A DNA stretch of 64,000 nt, taken from positions 25,668,001 through 25,732,000 of the forward strand of contig OX485809.1 in NCBI GenBank assembly GCA_950295325.1. The letters are read 5' to 3'. The DNA comes from Polytrichum commune (taxonomy: Eukaryota > Streptophyta > Polytrichopsida > Polytrichales > Polytrichaceae). A program made the translations under genes and the position numbers. The notes beneath the pieces were generated by a model. It had not been told where the DNA came from and did not search any database. It worked only from the letters and a program-made list of their open reading frames with translations. Every line of letters starts with the position of its first letter. The first letter of the stretch is position 1. Below, in pieces: positions 35,897 to 47,440 of the stretch.

Positions 35897-37689
35897 TGTG
35901 AGGCCAAACCCCCCACCCTTAAGCGTCCGTAGTCCGAGTAGTGGGTTTGGGCTCACATTCCTCCGCGGTATTGGATTTGGACTTGGATGAGTCCATAGTG
36001 CAAGGTTCACCCTTCAAGTGGTCTTGGATTCAACTTTGGTCTTTGCTTCCTTTGTCTTGCCATCGCGAGAGTGCTCCACATTCTCCATTAAGTTGTGCAC
36101 GTGGTTTATTTTTAAAGAGAGGATGCAAGTGTTAAAAAAAAACACTATTCTCTATAGTCAATCTCAAATACATTTACTTGTGAAAGCCACACATAACACT
36201 AACTAGCATAATGTAACTAACTACTTGTCTATGAGCTAATTAGGTAGGCTATCTACTAAGCTCCTTCATGAACCCATCTCTTTACTTTCTAATTACATAA
36301 ACCTAGCTCCTTCATAAACCTAGCTCCTTCATAAACCCAGCTCCTTCATAAACCCAGCTTCTTAGCTTCTAACTAAACAAACCCAGCTCCTTCATAAACC
36401 CAGATCCTTCATAAACCCAGCTCTTTACTTTCTAACTAAACAAACCCAGCTCCTTCATAAACCCAGCTCCTTCATGAACCCACAACTTTGTAGTTGTAAT
36501 CCCCAACTACCTCACTAATTATTCAAGCCCTTAACTAATCTTCCTACCTAATTTCCCTAACAACCCCTTTCTAATCACACAATTCTTCTCTAATCCTAAA
36601 ATCCTAAAATCCTAGAGAGGAGAGGGGGAGAGAGAATTTCCTAACTTCACTAAGACTAACTAATCCACACAAGTATATTTTTGCACTCATCACAACATCA
36701 AGTGCTCAACTCTTAAACATAGAACTTGCAACCACGTGTATTCAAAACATGAACTTTAAGTACCACAAATTGGAATCATGAATTAACTTTAAAATCCTTC
36801 ACGTCAACACTAATTCTACCAAGAGGTCAAGCCCTCTTCAAGGCTAACAAGCCTTGGCTCTCAAACTAAAAACTAAGCACACACGTGTGCTCCAATATGG
36901 CTTCCCACACCCACACTTATAACTCGTGGGGTGCCTTGGAGCACAAAGGAAAGAGAGGATGAGTGAGGGAAGAATGAGGGATTATATAGTAAGCTTGAGG
37001 GGGTGAGCACCCTCAAGGCTCACGATAAGCCCTTGAGATTTCCTCCTACTTAGTAGGCGCCAATCCTATCTTCTAAGCCTTCCTCCCTCAAATGATCAAC
37101 AAGGATCCTAATTCGAACATTTAACTAGCCTTGGCTTTCTACCTACCACACTTTACCAAACTTGGGATGCTTCAACCCAAACTTAGCCTCCTTCGCTTTC
37201 CGCCGCCATAACTTTCTCCCCTTACTTTCCCAAATCGTCGCTCACCACTTAATTCAAACCACGATGCTTAACTCGTGATTTGATTGGTGCTTTGAGAATT
37301 TGCTTATCCTCCACCTTGCATTCTTCCTTGGGCCTTCCCCATTAAGTGGCCATGATGAGGTGGTCCACTTGTGCGCTCCATGTGATCCTCCATTCATCCC
37401 AATTCGAATGCACTTGCCTCTTGAGTCACTTTGGTTGTCTCCATCCATTTGTACTAGCCTACTCACTAACTACTCAATCCAAGTTCTCCTTACCTATCCT
37501 CATTCACTCAAATCCTTCCGAAGGTAAAAACACAATAACAACTCACATCCTAGCCTCTTACAACATGGTACTTCTAAGACTAACATTTCACTCTTTTTAT
37601 ATTTTTGTGAAGTAACATGCTACTTCAAAGTGCATCAACTAACGTTTCAAGGGTCTAAGACTAAATGTGGGCACCCTTTTGGGCTCACA
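35897..37689 (-). repeat. LTR (5' LTR of the element)
   Basis: It matches the left LTR base for base where compared, at a constant offset of 9003. It would drive leftward transcription, with a TATATAAT on the minus strand at 36981-36988. Confidence 0.95.
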
Positions 37690-38594
37690 GTCGTCCACAG
37701 TCCCGCGAAAAGTACTTCGCCACTTCCCTTTGATTCCAAGACTTAAACGAATGTACCGTTGCAAATCCATAGCTGGGCTTATGCAACATCATGCACATAA
37801 TCGACCAAAAGATACATGATCTCTTGAAACAAGTGCAGAAAATGAGAATTTGGTGCGATCGGTAGCAGATTCCAAGGCTTGGAAGCACATTGACAGTGTG
37901 TGGCCGGATTTTGCTGTTGAGACCCGTAACATACGATTGGGTCTAGCTACAGACGGGATGAACCCATTTGGTGATTTCAACTTGAAACATTCTACATGGC
38001 CAGTGGTACTTTTAAACTATAATCTACCTCCATGGCTTGTGACAAAAAGATTTTTCGTCATGTTGGCTCTCATCATTTATGGGAAGATGCGGTTAAGGAT
38101 CATAACTTTGATGTTTATTTAGCACCTGTCATTGAAGAATTTCTCCAGCTATGGCAAGGAGTGTGGGCATATGATGTTGCTGCAATTAATGGTAACCATC
38201 GCTTCTTGTTGCGAGCTGTTTTGATGTGGACCATACATGATTTCCCAGCCCTAGGTCTTGTTTCAGGGTGTGTAACCAAGGGTTACAAGGCTTGTCCAAA
38301 TTGCGGGCCAAATACAATTGCAAGGTACTCGAAACCTATGCGGAAAATGATCTATACCGGTCATAGACGCCTACTCGCTCGCCCACATCCTTACTGAAAA
38401 AAGAAAAGCTGGTTCAATGGCAAGATAGAAAAAAGAACAAAACCACGAGCACTCTTGACAGACGAGATTATAAAAAATGCTACAGAGCGGGATGAATGGA
38501 TTGCTAAAGGGGGAAAACCTGGAGCCATAAATGACCCTGTACACTTAGAGGACAATTCAGATTACCTTGGAATTTCATCTTCATATGAAGAATG
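37690..38594 (+). pseudogene. CACTA TNP2 transposase, 3' part (interrupted and mutated)
   Basis: After the second GTCGT the frame continues from 26893. It gives RKVLRHFPLIPRLKRMYRC, then WKHIDSVWPDF, RNIRLGLATDGMNPFGDF and WPVVLLNYNLPPWL, all hallmark TNP2 blocks. In another frame come YLAPVIEEFLQLWQGVWAYD, LLRAVLMWTIHDFPALGLVSG and CPNCGPNT. Damage is clear: a TGA at 37817-37819 inside the domain, a frameshift near 38085-38100, and a TGA at 38395-38397, after which the frame continues to about 38594. The C-terminal rest of a usual TNP2 protein is missing. This copy cannot make a full transposase even without the LTR insertion. Confidence 0.85.
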
Positions 38595-38799
38595 AATGTC
38601 ATACCGGCTTGTGTATCTCATACGTACAAAGTAGTTATTACAAGGTGCACATAGCCATGCTTCTAATTCAATTTGTATTTGATATGCCCAAACTTTATGT
38701 AGGATCATGTGCCATGCATGCATACAAATTACTAAGTAAAAAAAACAACATATGCAATAGATAGGTTGCTTGCTACCAATAATGTACGAACCCTCAAGT
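38595..38799. other. Remaining CACTA sequence, no gene
   Basis: AT-rich DNA between the TNP2 remnant and the right subterminal repeats. No frame is supported. Confidence 0.5.
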
Positions 38800-39060
38800 T
38801 TTTAAGACCGTAGTTAGTCTAAATGTGTGATTGGGTCTTGAGTCAAAAAAACATATTCAATGCATAGTTTGCTCGCTCCCAATAATGTATGCCTCCTCTG
38901 ACTTTGTGGACTATGTTTAGTCAATAAGTGCGATTGGATTGTTGAGTCAAAAAAACCAAGGGTGATTTGGGACTATGGTCAGTCACAAAAACCACCCTGA
39001 CTATGAGGTCGGGCTACCTCAGTTAAATAAACATGGATAGTCAATTGTGCCGAGACATTA
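38800..39060. repeat. Right subterminal repeat array of the CACTA element
   Basis: Repeated AGTCAATAA, GGACTATGGTCAGTCA and TGAGTCAAAAAAAC-type words match the left array in both orientations. It stands directly inside the right terminal repeat. Confidence 0.7.
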
Positions 39061-39081
39061 AGCCATGTTTTTGTAGTAGTG
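39061..39081 (-). repeat. Right terminal inverted repeat of the CACTA element
   Basis: It ends TTTTTGTAGTAGTG and is followed by AAT, the same 3 bases that precede the left end. Confidence 0.95.
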
Positions 39082-39367
39082 AATGCACACTAGCGTATAT
39101 AAAAATTGTATCTGCAACGTCCTTTGTCTCACCAATGGCACCCAAAAACGTGCACTATCCAATAAACATACGGTCGAAGACACACTACTCCCCAAACGCA
39201 CCTCCAAGAATGTCAAACAACCCACCATAACCTCAAAACCTCATATGATTACATTGCTAACTTCATACTATGGGCATAGTTGGACTTCATTGGCTCCAAC
39301 TTCATGACATCTAAGGTAGATGTGCCCTTATTTGGCATTTGATCTTAAACACCTATTTTTGAGTTGG

Positions 39368-39560
39368 TACATGGTTGGGTGTGAATCTAAGAATGGACAT
39401 AAGAAAGACATGTGTTGAAAAGAGATTGGAATTTGGACTACGTGCTCAAATAATCAGGGGGACATGTATGATCATTCAACACTTCGGGAATTTCTTTCAC
39501 TTTGACAATAAATAGGATATTGACATACAAGCTCCAAAAATTATGAGGAAAGTGGCTACA
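39368..39560 (+). repeat. Dispersed repeat family X, copy 1
   Basis: It shares GAATCTAAGAATGGACAT, AAAAGAGATTGGA, GTGCTCAAA, GGACATGTAT and ATAGGATATTGACATA-like phrases, in order, with 60405-60620. It also matches, inverted, 41766-41965. The stretch 49920-50090 is a more distant relative. Non-coding and unclassified. Confidence 0.55.
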
Positions 39561-39564
39561 TGCA

Positions 39565-39910
39565 CGTTCCTACATGGCATCAAATGGATCATGTTTCACT
39601 TGGACTTTTTCACCTCTTGAAACCACCTCTTGAAGGTAAGCCTCAAACAAAACCGGGAGACCATGGCACTCCGAACGCTCACAACTATTGATTTATTGTA
39701 TTTTTATCATGTGTGAGGACCCGCATGAATAGAGATTCATTGAAATAGCATTTGGTTGAGGGCCCCGTCACATACGACTTCCCACTACACTTGAGGGTCC
39801 ATGACCACACTGCATGATTTTGGAGGTGTGTTGTGACGGCCTTTGCACACTTTCTTTTGGGCTCTCACAATTTCACGGTCACGGCTCGTGGCTCGTGTGT
39901 GAAGTGGCCC
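39565..39910. mobile_element. Partial GGGCCACTTCACAC-family MITE
   Basis: It matches the right three quarters of 44383-44869: AAAACCGGGAGACCATGGCA, CACGGCTC, and the end TGTGTGAAGTGGCCC followed by TAA. The left terminus is missing, so it is truncated. Confidence 0.6.
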
Positions 39911-40693
39911 TAATCATCTCAAACTTGTTGCATGTTTCATATCCTACGAGTAGTGGGTGCAAAGAGACAAGTGTTCATTTAAGATCCCACTTACTGTGGG
40001 TAGACTCATCCATCATGGGTGAAGGAACTCTAATGAAAACAAATCCCGTAGAGGTTGGGCCGATGCGTTTCAATTAGAGCTCCACCACACTAATTCACGA
40101 TTTCTAGTACTATTTTAAAAATCTAGTCAACTAAGCACAAATACCACATAAAAAACTATAGAATACTTCATTTGCGATTTCACTTTCCTAATGGATGCGT
40201 TTACCGTGACACCACAAAGCTCTCGTGTATATATAGCGGCTGCGTTGGTTATGAGTTTGCACGCGCTTCGAGTGGTGTGGGGGCCGTGTCTAGTCACTAG
40301 TACTAGGAGCCAAGATTTTGAACCCCTATTAGACCAAAAGTGGGCACCTACCTTGTGCGTTTTTAGAGGTTTCAATTCTATTTGGTTGGTTGGTAGTCTC
40401 CGGGTTCGTGATTTGGTTACATGGTGGCCTATGATATTGTGCTCGTGCATGTGCACACAATTCTAAAGATAGGCGTTCGGATAACTCAATGCCCTCGTAA
40501 GTTGTAGAGGCCACGCAAACACACACACACACGAGAGTGACGGTACTTAATTAGATGGTGCTAAAATCGTGACTTTAAGTGCCGACTATGTATTATATTG
40601 TTATGTTGAAAGACTTTGGGATGTTTTCCTGTAAACAATTGAAAGAGGATCACGATGTACCAAAACATACTTTATGTGAAAGTTTGGAAGTTA
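39911..40693. other. Gene-free region
   Basis: Overlapping frames occur on both strands near 40127-40532 but none has a recognised motif. A (AC)n tract is at about 40515-40531. No gene is supported. Confidence 0.5.
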
Positions 40694-40835
40694 CACAACA
40701 TTATTCAGATCCATAACAATGATCTGTGGGACTGACAATATTCCACGGAATACTGAATGTGGAGAATATCTAGGAATATCCGATGGAATAATGTCAGTCC
40801 CACAGAACATTGTTATGGATCTCAATAATGTTATG
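40694..40835. mobile_element. Near-perfect foldback MITE (142 bp)
   Basis: The left arm has AACATTATTCAGATCCATAA then ATGATCTGTGGGACTGACA. The right arm is its inverse with only a few mismatches, ending GATCTCAATAATGTTATG. The arms are about 55 bp with a small loop. The ends resemble the CATAACATTA family. Confidence 0.7.
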
Positions 40836-42165
40836 TATAAGGGTTTAAAGGTTTTATTGATAGATGAACCAAAATTGCCATGGAATTATGATGATAAGAT
40901 GGTGAACATTCTAATAATCAATATGTGATTATTGTGCAAGATTTTAGGGGTGTTGAATTTAGCGCCATCTACCTTTGCTACAATTGAACATATTTACCTA
41001 GTAAGTAGGAGAGTCACTTGGAGTAGTGATCAAGATAATTATGCATCTCCTCATTGCATCGACAACCACACAATCATGAGTCACTCCTTAAGATCCACGT
41101 AGACAAAAAGAATGCGGGTGCTTCGATTCGAGCCAAGCGCTTGTGAATTGTGATCCAAGAGAGTAAACTTGAGGTCTATCAACTAGGTGTGTGGGTCTTC
41201 AATACGTGCAAAGTATATTAGTTGTCGGTTGGCGGGAAAATTAAGGTCTCACATGCTTGCCATGTAGTGAGGGGCCCCACATGGATGTATGCAGACTTGA
41301 GCGTGGATGACAATTAAGGTAAGGTAAATGTGTGTTAATTAGATACTTTTCTCTCCGCACCCACTTCTCATAGGATACAAAAGCACACAATTAGTGCAAG
41401 ACGATTACCAGACGATTCAAATCATATCCATAGTCATTTGTCTCAATATTATGAATACTTGTGAATAGTGTTGGTGATTTTAGTGAATAATATATTCAAT
41501 GAATAGTGTTGGGATGAACAGCGGCGGGGCGAACACTGCTTCTTGTGAATAGTGCTAGGCATATAACTCCACCCAAATTTTCAAACGTTAGCATGAATGC
41601 ATGAACAATAACTAAATACAATTATTTTGTTCCAGGGACCAAGGGGCTATCTAGTATAATTGCTTAATTCCAAGGTCAATGGAATTGACCCACGTGACTG
41701 TACAATGTTATGTCACACTTTCATATGCCCATATGAATGTAATACACGATTGTCAAAGTGAACATTCTTGTGCTCAGTAAGTGGTCATAGAGGTCTCCCC
41801 AATCACCTTGACTGTTGAGTATGAAGTAGTTAGTATACTTTGAACACACAGTCCAATCTCTTTTACAGACATATCTTTTTGGTGTCCGTTCTTAGATCCG
41901 CGGCCAACCACACACCACTCAAATATAGGCATCCATATTATTGTTGTGTTGGAATTAGCCACATCTACCTAAATTCAAGGACCGACAATCCATTTTGTTG
42001 CTTACTGTACTAAGTGAAGTTAATGGGTGTTGAACTTTGGCTCCACGATTGTAGTTTAGCATGACACTTCCGCACAGTGAAGGCACTCGTGCTGACTCCA
42101 GGATGGTGTGACTGGTCCTATAATTCTGCTTTAGGTTCAAAATTTCAAAGCTGGATGAAGGACAA
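40836..42165. other. Gene-free region
   Basis: No gene is supported. It contains dispersed repeat X, copy 2, at 41766-41965, listed separately. The stretch 41440-41560 repeats GTGAATAGTG. Confidence 0.5.
41766..41965 (-). repeat. Dispersed repeat family X, copy 2 (inverted)
   Basis: On the minus strand it carries TGTGGTTGGCCGCGGATC, TAAGAACGGACACCAAAAAG, then AAAGAGATTGGACTGTG, matching copies 1 and 3. Confidence 0.55.
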
Positions 42166-42371
42166 CACTAGATGTGGTATTGAGTGTCGCTTACTATTTG
42201 GAGTTACACAAAGCATAATCTTTTTTTCTATTTATGTAATTTTTAAAAACCAAGCACAGTTGTTAGTGTTCTATAATGTCCAAACAATCAATTTGACATT
42301 TGTTGGTAAAATATGAGATATAGTGTTGTGAAATTTCGAATAGAAAGTGACACTAGATGCAGTATTTAGTG
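42166..42371. mobile_element. MITE, ATTTAGTGTCAC family, copy 3
   Basis: The left arm is CACTAGATGTGGTATTGAG then TGTCGCTTACTATTTGGAG. The right arm is its imperfect inverse, ending GATGCAGTATTTAGTG. The target-side words GGACAA before it match those before copy 2. Confidence 0.6.
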
Positions 42372-42809
42372 AAATTCCTTCATGTTGGAAATTGGAGGTC
42401 ATGAATATTGGTGCATAACAAGTCTCAACCACCTTTTGATTCAAAGATGAAAACATGGCAAGTGAGTGAGCTCTTGTAGTTTTATAGATTGATCCAAGAG
42501 ATACGACGAACTAGGCTGATTTGGGAAGAAGCTTCTAGTATTTCACCATTGACTCTCGGAATTCGACTTTCGGAAGTGCATATAAGTTATGTACAACAAT
42601 TATTCGAGAAGTTAGTTGAGTACAAATTTCAAGCATACGGTCTCTCAGGAGCGGGTTCCAGAGTCTAGGGAGGTTGTTATTGAAGTGTTTTGTACAGTCT
42701 TTCAAAGAGGGAGGAAACCATGGGTTTGATCTTTCTTCGAGAAAACTTTATTTTAAGAGTTCATTAACTCATTGAGTATAGGAGCCTACTTTGAAAAGTC
42801 GGATGAAAT

Positions 42810-43010
42810 TTTTGGGACCTTCACTTTCTACGTGACAAAAAGTAAGTCAAACTTTGGAAGAATTTTAGAATCTCAAATAGGGTATGCACATGGGCCATGT
42901 TGTCCTAAATATTGGATCAACCCATGCAAGGCTAGCTTGTCCCACCCATCCTAGTAAGATAAGCTAGAAAGCCAATTTTTAACAGTCTGACACTACCACT
43001 TGTTGTGTAT
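42810..43010 (+). repeat. Dispersed repeat, partner of 3337-3515
   Basis: It shares TATGCACATGGG, GCTAGCTTG, CCCACCCATCC and CCAATTTTTAA with the stretch near 3.4 kb. Confidence 0.5.
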
Positions 43011-43109
43011 GGTAATTTAAGCATTAAAAAAATTTGGGCAACATTTTTAATTCTCAAGGTTTGGGACTAAACCCATTATTTGCATCTCCTTTACTATACA
43101 AATAACTCT

Positions 43110-43878
43110 AGTGTCTAGGGAGGTTTTGGGCATAATCAGTCAAGATCCTAGTGGTTTCTAGTCCAACCACTACACCGTTTATGGTATTTTGTGTCACATG
43201 GATAATAGTATCACTTACCCTATTTTGAGGCGTATGCTAGGTTGCATTGATGATTAACAACTTCACCATAATTGTCACCTCATGACACTTGGCATTCAAG
43301 TACGTTTACGAATATCTTGGCATGAGCATGTTCAATACTGTTATGCCTATGTTACAAAATTGTCTCAAGTGGACTAAAGTGCACACAAATGACACCTGTC
43401 ATTACTATGCTCAAGAATATCTTCCTCTTGCATACTAAAATGTAAACACATGGCACTTACCATGAGTGTGCTCAAAAATATCTTCCCCTTGCATACTAAA
43501 AGGCAAGACTATCATCTAACGTATCCCAATGTGCTACTCTAAATGTCATAATGTAGATAATTTTTCACTAAAATAAGTTACTTATGTTGCCAAATGGTTT
43601 CATATTGGCAATTAGCAGGGTTCACACTTTGAGACCCCTAGACACCTAGTTTAGGCCCTTCACAAATAATGTACATGACACTAAATACCATAAACGGTAT
43701 AGTGGTTCCTAGTTAACATGTTGTGATATTTCTATTTTTACTTTATAAATTTTAGATATATTCCCTAGATCACTCTTCTAAAATGATCAGTAATTTTTCC
43801 TGAAGTCTTGAACTTCAACCGGTTATTTTTCAACGTCAACCAGTCCATCTGTAACTAGCTGTCGGTTATCCCCATTCA
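43110..43878. mobile_element. MITE, TGATCGGGGAGA family, copy 2, interrupted
   Basis: The left part reads GGTTTTGGGCATAATCAGTC and GTCCAACCAC. The right part, after the nested element at 43168-43704, has AACTTCAACCGGTTATTTTT and TATCCCCATTCA. The ends are degraded compared with copy 4. Confidence 0.55.
43168..43704. mobile_element. MITE nested in the TGATCGGGG-family copy 2
   Basis: The left end is CACTACACCGTTTATGGTAT; the right end is its inverse (ATACCATAAACGGTATAGTG). The next inner words, TTTTGTGTCAC and TGACACTAA, recall the ATTTAGTGTCAC family. The interior has two copies of ATATCTTCC near 43425 and 43478. Non-coding. Confidence 0.65.
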
Positions 43879-44382
43879 TTCTTTTGAGGCTATGAATGGT
43901 GCCTAAGAGCGTCCCCAGCAGCCTCGCCATAGGGCATGCCAACGCCAAAATTGGGGCATCCCGGGTTCTTAGGTGGCGGTACCGGCATAAATTGAGCCCC
44001 ACCAATGTCCGGTCCGGCATAATTTAGAAGCGGCCCGGGTATAGTAAAGGCCTTCCAACGCCATAAATGGTTTATATGGCGACCCTCCTCCGGCCCGCCA
44101 AGAGATTACTTTAATATCAGATACTCCGATATCCTACTTTATCCCATGTCAGATAATAGGTGTCGTTGTCTTATTGATTGCTTCCTAATTATACCGGGGG
44201 TATGCCTAGGCTTTGGTGGGCTCTGACTCAAGATGAGCTGCCCCGCCCAAGATGGAGGGCTCCTAAACACCATATAATATATTATTTTTGGCGGGTTGCT
44301 TACTATCTCTCCTGGGGATGCTCTAACAAACTTCAAGTCATCGCCCCATTCCTACTGTCCCAAATGGTTGCAAGTAAACTAA
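43879..44382. other. Gene-free, locally GC-rich stretch
   Basis: Short frames at 43823-44336 have no motif. Inverted words (GGCGGG, CCCGCC; TATGGCG, CGCCATA) suggest a further degraded foldback element. Confidence 0.4.
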
Positions 44383-44869
44383 GGGCCACTTCACACACAA
44401 AACTGAGAGCCCGTGACCATTACACTTCAAGCACTCTCATTGGTGGAAAAGGTGGAGCCGGTCCAAGTTTGCTTCACACTACGCTTGAGGGACCAACGGA
44501 GTATGTGAATGCAAGATGGATGTAAAGTCTACATGGCATAAAATGGATCATTTTTCATGGTCACTTGGACAATTCTCAAAAACCACCTCTTGGAGGTAGG
44601 TTTAACACAAAACCGGGAGACCATGGCACTCTGAACGCTCACAACAATTGGTTTATTATGTTTTATCATGTGTGAGGACCCGTATGAATAGAAATTCATT
44701 GAATTAGTATTTGGTTCAGGGCTTGGTCACATATGGCTTCACACTACACTTGAGGGTCCGTGACCACACTACATGATTTGGGAGGTGGGTTGGGACGGCC
44801 TTTGGACACTTTCTTTTGGGCTCTCACAATTTCATGGTCACGGCTCTAGGCTCATGTGTGAAGTGGCCC
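44383..44869. mobile_element. PIF/Harbinger-like MITE, GGGCCACTTCACAC family, complete
   Basis: TAA flanks both sides (44380-44382 and 44870-44872). The ends GGGCCACTTCACACACAAAA and the inverse (CTCATGTGTGAAGTGGCCC) match, with CCGTGACC and GGTCACGG further in. 487 bp, no transposase. Confidence 0.75.
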
Positions 44870-46242
44870 TAAGTATCTAGGTAGCATCCATGCCAAGGGG
44901 GTGATACCAAAGAATGTCCGGCCCTACACCCAACACTTGGTGAACTACAGAGTTGTGTTCTGAGAATTGAATTGATGGGGGCATTGGGTCTGACGTTCAC
45001 AAAGGCTTATGAAAGAAACATAAATTTCATATATATAATATATATAGCTGACTTTTCAAAACTTTTACAAAGTTTGAACTTCTTCTTTTCAGAGGCCAAA
45101 TCCTTCAATAACTTCTTCATTGCAATACAAGGGTGGGTGGGTGGGAATTTCCACAAGACTCTTTCTATTTTCATGACATCTTCCTACTTGGTAACACAAT
45201 AGCATTTTGCATAGTGTAGTTGTTTGCAATCATGCTTATCTATGTGTTGTATAACCTGGATATTTTGTGTTATAACTCACTTTGCTTTGCAAGACTATGT
45301 ACCTTACTTAGGGTTTCCGTAATAACATGGTAGCCAACAACAAAAGTTTAAGTTTGACTGCCCGATACCTTTGAGGTTTAATCACCTATCTTCTTGCTTC
45401 ACTACAAAGTACACATATCTACTCCACCACATGTATGGAGTACTTACAAAGGAAAAGTCCCTAGTAACATCAACCCATAGAAATGCTTAAAATGTCATAA
45501 TCACAATACATCCTCGTATTGAGAGTGTGAAGGGCATGCCTCACCTGTGCCCATGCAACCAACCAACAAACATTTGAGGATTAGTTACGTACACGAGGTA
45601 AATAAGAGCATGACCTAGTTGTTATCCATGTCGCAAACATATAAACAACATCAAATGCACTGCAATATTTCAAATTATAACACTCATTGCAAAATGACAT
45701 ATGGGTGTTCAAACCTGATCCTTAGCCATGATTGGGTTACTCCAAGTAGAATACTCCTCTTGGTGATTCGTCCTAGTTTCTCTCACTTTCCACACGTATC
45801 AACTATTCTAATGACTATGCACAAAGTCACCTCACCTTACTGTCGAGATGTGTTGTTCATGTGTGACCTTGCTATGTTTTAGTTTTGTTTGTTAGTGGTG
45901 GTTGGTACTCGAGTTGTAGTGACACACGATCGGTATTTACACGACAGCTTGCATGAATGGTAAGAAAAGGAGGCTTCTTTTAGGGTTAGGGGTTTATATT
46001 GGAGTTCTTACCTATTGTAAGTTTTTCCAAACCCTATTTTTTACCATGGGTTACAGACGTGATTCACAGTTGTAATCATGGTTACTTTGCACTTTTCATC
46101 TACATCCTCGTTACATATCTGGTATGGAAAGTATGACCGTTTTCCATGTATCTCTTGATTGCATTGTCATTTGTTCGTAAAGAAAACAATTCTTAGTTGA
46201 CTAATGTGAAAGTTTATAATCACAAAGTGTTTAATATCATGG

Positions 46243-46278
<36 letters not shown>

Positions 46279-46369
46279 GGGACAAAAGCATATATTCTCA
46301 TGGTGGTCGATAGCTGCTTTTCGTAATGGTCAAAAGTGGGGCCAGTTTGTATCCTCAAGGGCCACTACA
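44870..46369. other. Gene-free region with a (GA)n tract
   Basis: No supported gene. A (GA)n run is at 46245-46274. Short frames have no domain. Confidence 0.5.
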
Positions 46370-46681
46370 CAGTGTGTATGTTTGACAAATTTTATTTGAT
46401 GTTTAACTTCAAATCCAAAGTGTCACGTGATGTTTTCAAAAAAAATATAATGAATGTCAATTGACACCTACATTATTCTTTTAAAATGTCACCTCAATGT
46501 CACATGTCTAGTGATACATATCACTTTAATTTCTAACTTGTCAATTGACAGGCGGTTTTCTTGTTCACAAGTCACACTACATGTTAAATTCTAAATTGTG
46601 CGTGTCCATTGACATGCATTTCTTGTGCGTGCAATTTTTTGCTTGTCAAATGTCAAAAACTTTGTCAAAAATACCACACTA
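46370..46681. mobile_element. hAT-type MITE, CAGTGTGTATGTTTGAC family, copy 1
   Basis: The start is CAGTGTGTATGTTTGACAAA. It is flanked by CCACTACA and CCACTAAA, a 7/8 match to an 8-bp duplication. The interior carries several TGTCAATTGACA palindromes. It is the reverse complement of copy 2 at 51787-52104. Confidence 0.75.
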
Positions 46682-47440
46682 CCACTAAACCTGTCACACC
46701 ACAATAATTTTGGTCAATGTAATATCCCTAAATCCACGCCATTTTTGAGCCCATAATATCATATGCTCAAATCAAAAAAATTGATGTTATTTTTATAGAA
46801 CATGAATTACTGTAAGTTGAAGATATCAATGTAATTTCAATAATATTAATATTTTCATTTTTCATTATATATATATTACTACTAGTTTATAAATTTACAA
46901 ACCACCTAATTTTCGATCCACAAATAAGACATAGTGAGTCATGATGTGAAAGTTGTAGCAAGTATATATCTATACCCAAGAGTCTTCAACCATGGCGGCT
47001 TAGAAGAAGAAAGTTGAGTATATGTATTTCTACAAAAAGTTCCCAATTCATATTGTAGAATAAATTAAAATTATGGCCACAACTTCATGATGACAAGTGA
47101 CCACCCAGCCGGGAGAGATTGATTATTCTGAAATGTTTGTGTCTACACTAATTCAAGGTGTAGGAGATCAAAATGTGTTGATTCAATCTTTTCCTCAAGA
47201 ATACAATGCACAGTACGGTTACTTAGAGACCATAATGCGTATGCAAGAAAGAAAATAAAAGAAAAAATAACGCCCGTATCTTTATACTGGCATGAATGTG
47301 AGCCCGTTAACCTTGTATTGATCATAATGCGTATGCAAAATTAATGTGACATGCACCAATTAGAGAGAAAAAGGGGAGGAGAGAAAGTACCGCTAAAGGG
47401 GGTTTACCCTCAACATTAAAAACCCATTCACCTACGCCAG
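46682..47440. other. Gene-free AT-rich stretch
   Basis: No gene is seen. TA-rich DNA lies at 46865-46880. Confidence 0.5.

Larger units (their letters stand above)
26894..37689 (-). mobile_element. Ty3/gypsy LTR retrotransposon, Athila/Tat-like, apparently intact
   Basis: The 10,796-bp element has two LTRs of 1793 bp, TG...CA ends, a perfect 5-bp duplication and one long Gag-Pol frame on the minus strand. The right LTR is therefore the 5' one. The LTRs are the same length and agree wherever I compared them, which indicates a recent insertion. The order (protease, reverse transcriptase, RNase H, integrase) is that of Ty3/gypsy. The absence of a recognisable chromodomain and the reverse transcriptase wording place it in the non-chromovirus (Athila/Tat) group. 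No envelope-like frame is seen. It sits inside the TNP2 exon of the CACTA element. Confidence 0.95.
22611..39081 (+). mobile_element. CACTA (En/Spm) DNA transposon with SET-domain exon, split by an LTR retrotransposon
   Basis: Both ends carry the same 21-bp inverted repeat, beginning CACTACTACAAAAACATGG. AAT flanks it on both sides (22608-22610 and 39082-39084), the 3-bp duplication expected of CACTA elements. Without the nested LTR element and its extra duplication it would be about 5.67 kb. Near both ends are many short subterminal repeats (TAGACTA, TAGTCAATAAAAC), where the transposase partner protein of this superfamily normally binds. Inside, on the + strand, are a transposase-associated exon, a SET-like exon and a TNP2 exon. 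No TNPA-like gene is recognised. The TNP2 part is broken, so this copy cannot supply its own transposase. Confidence 0.92.
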
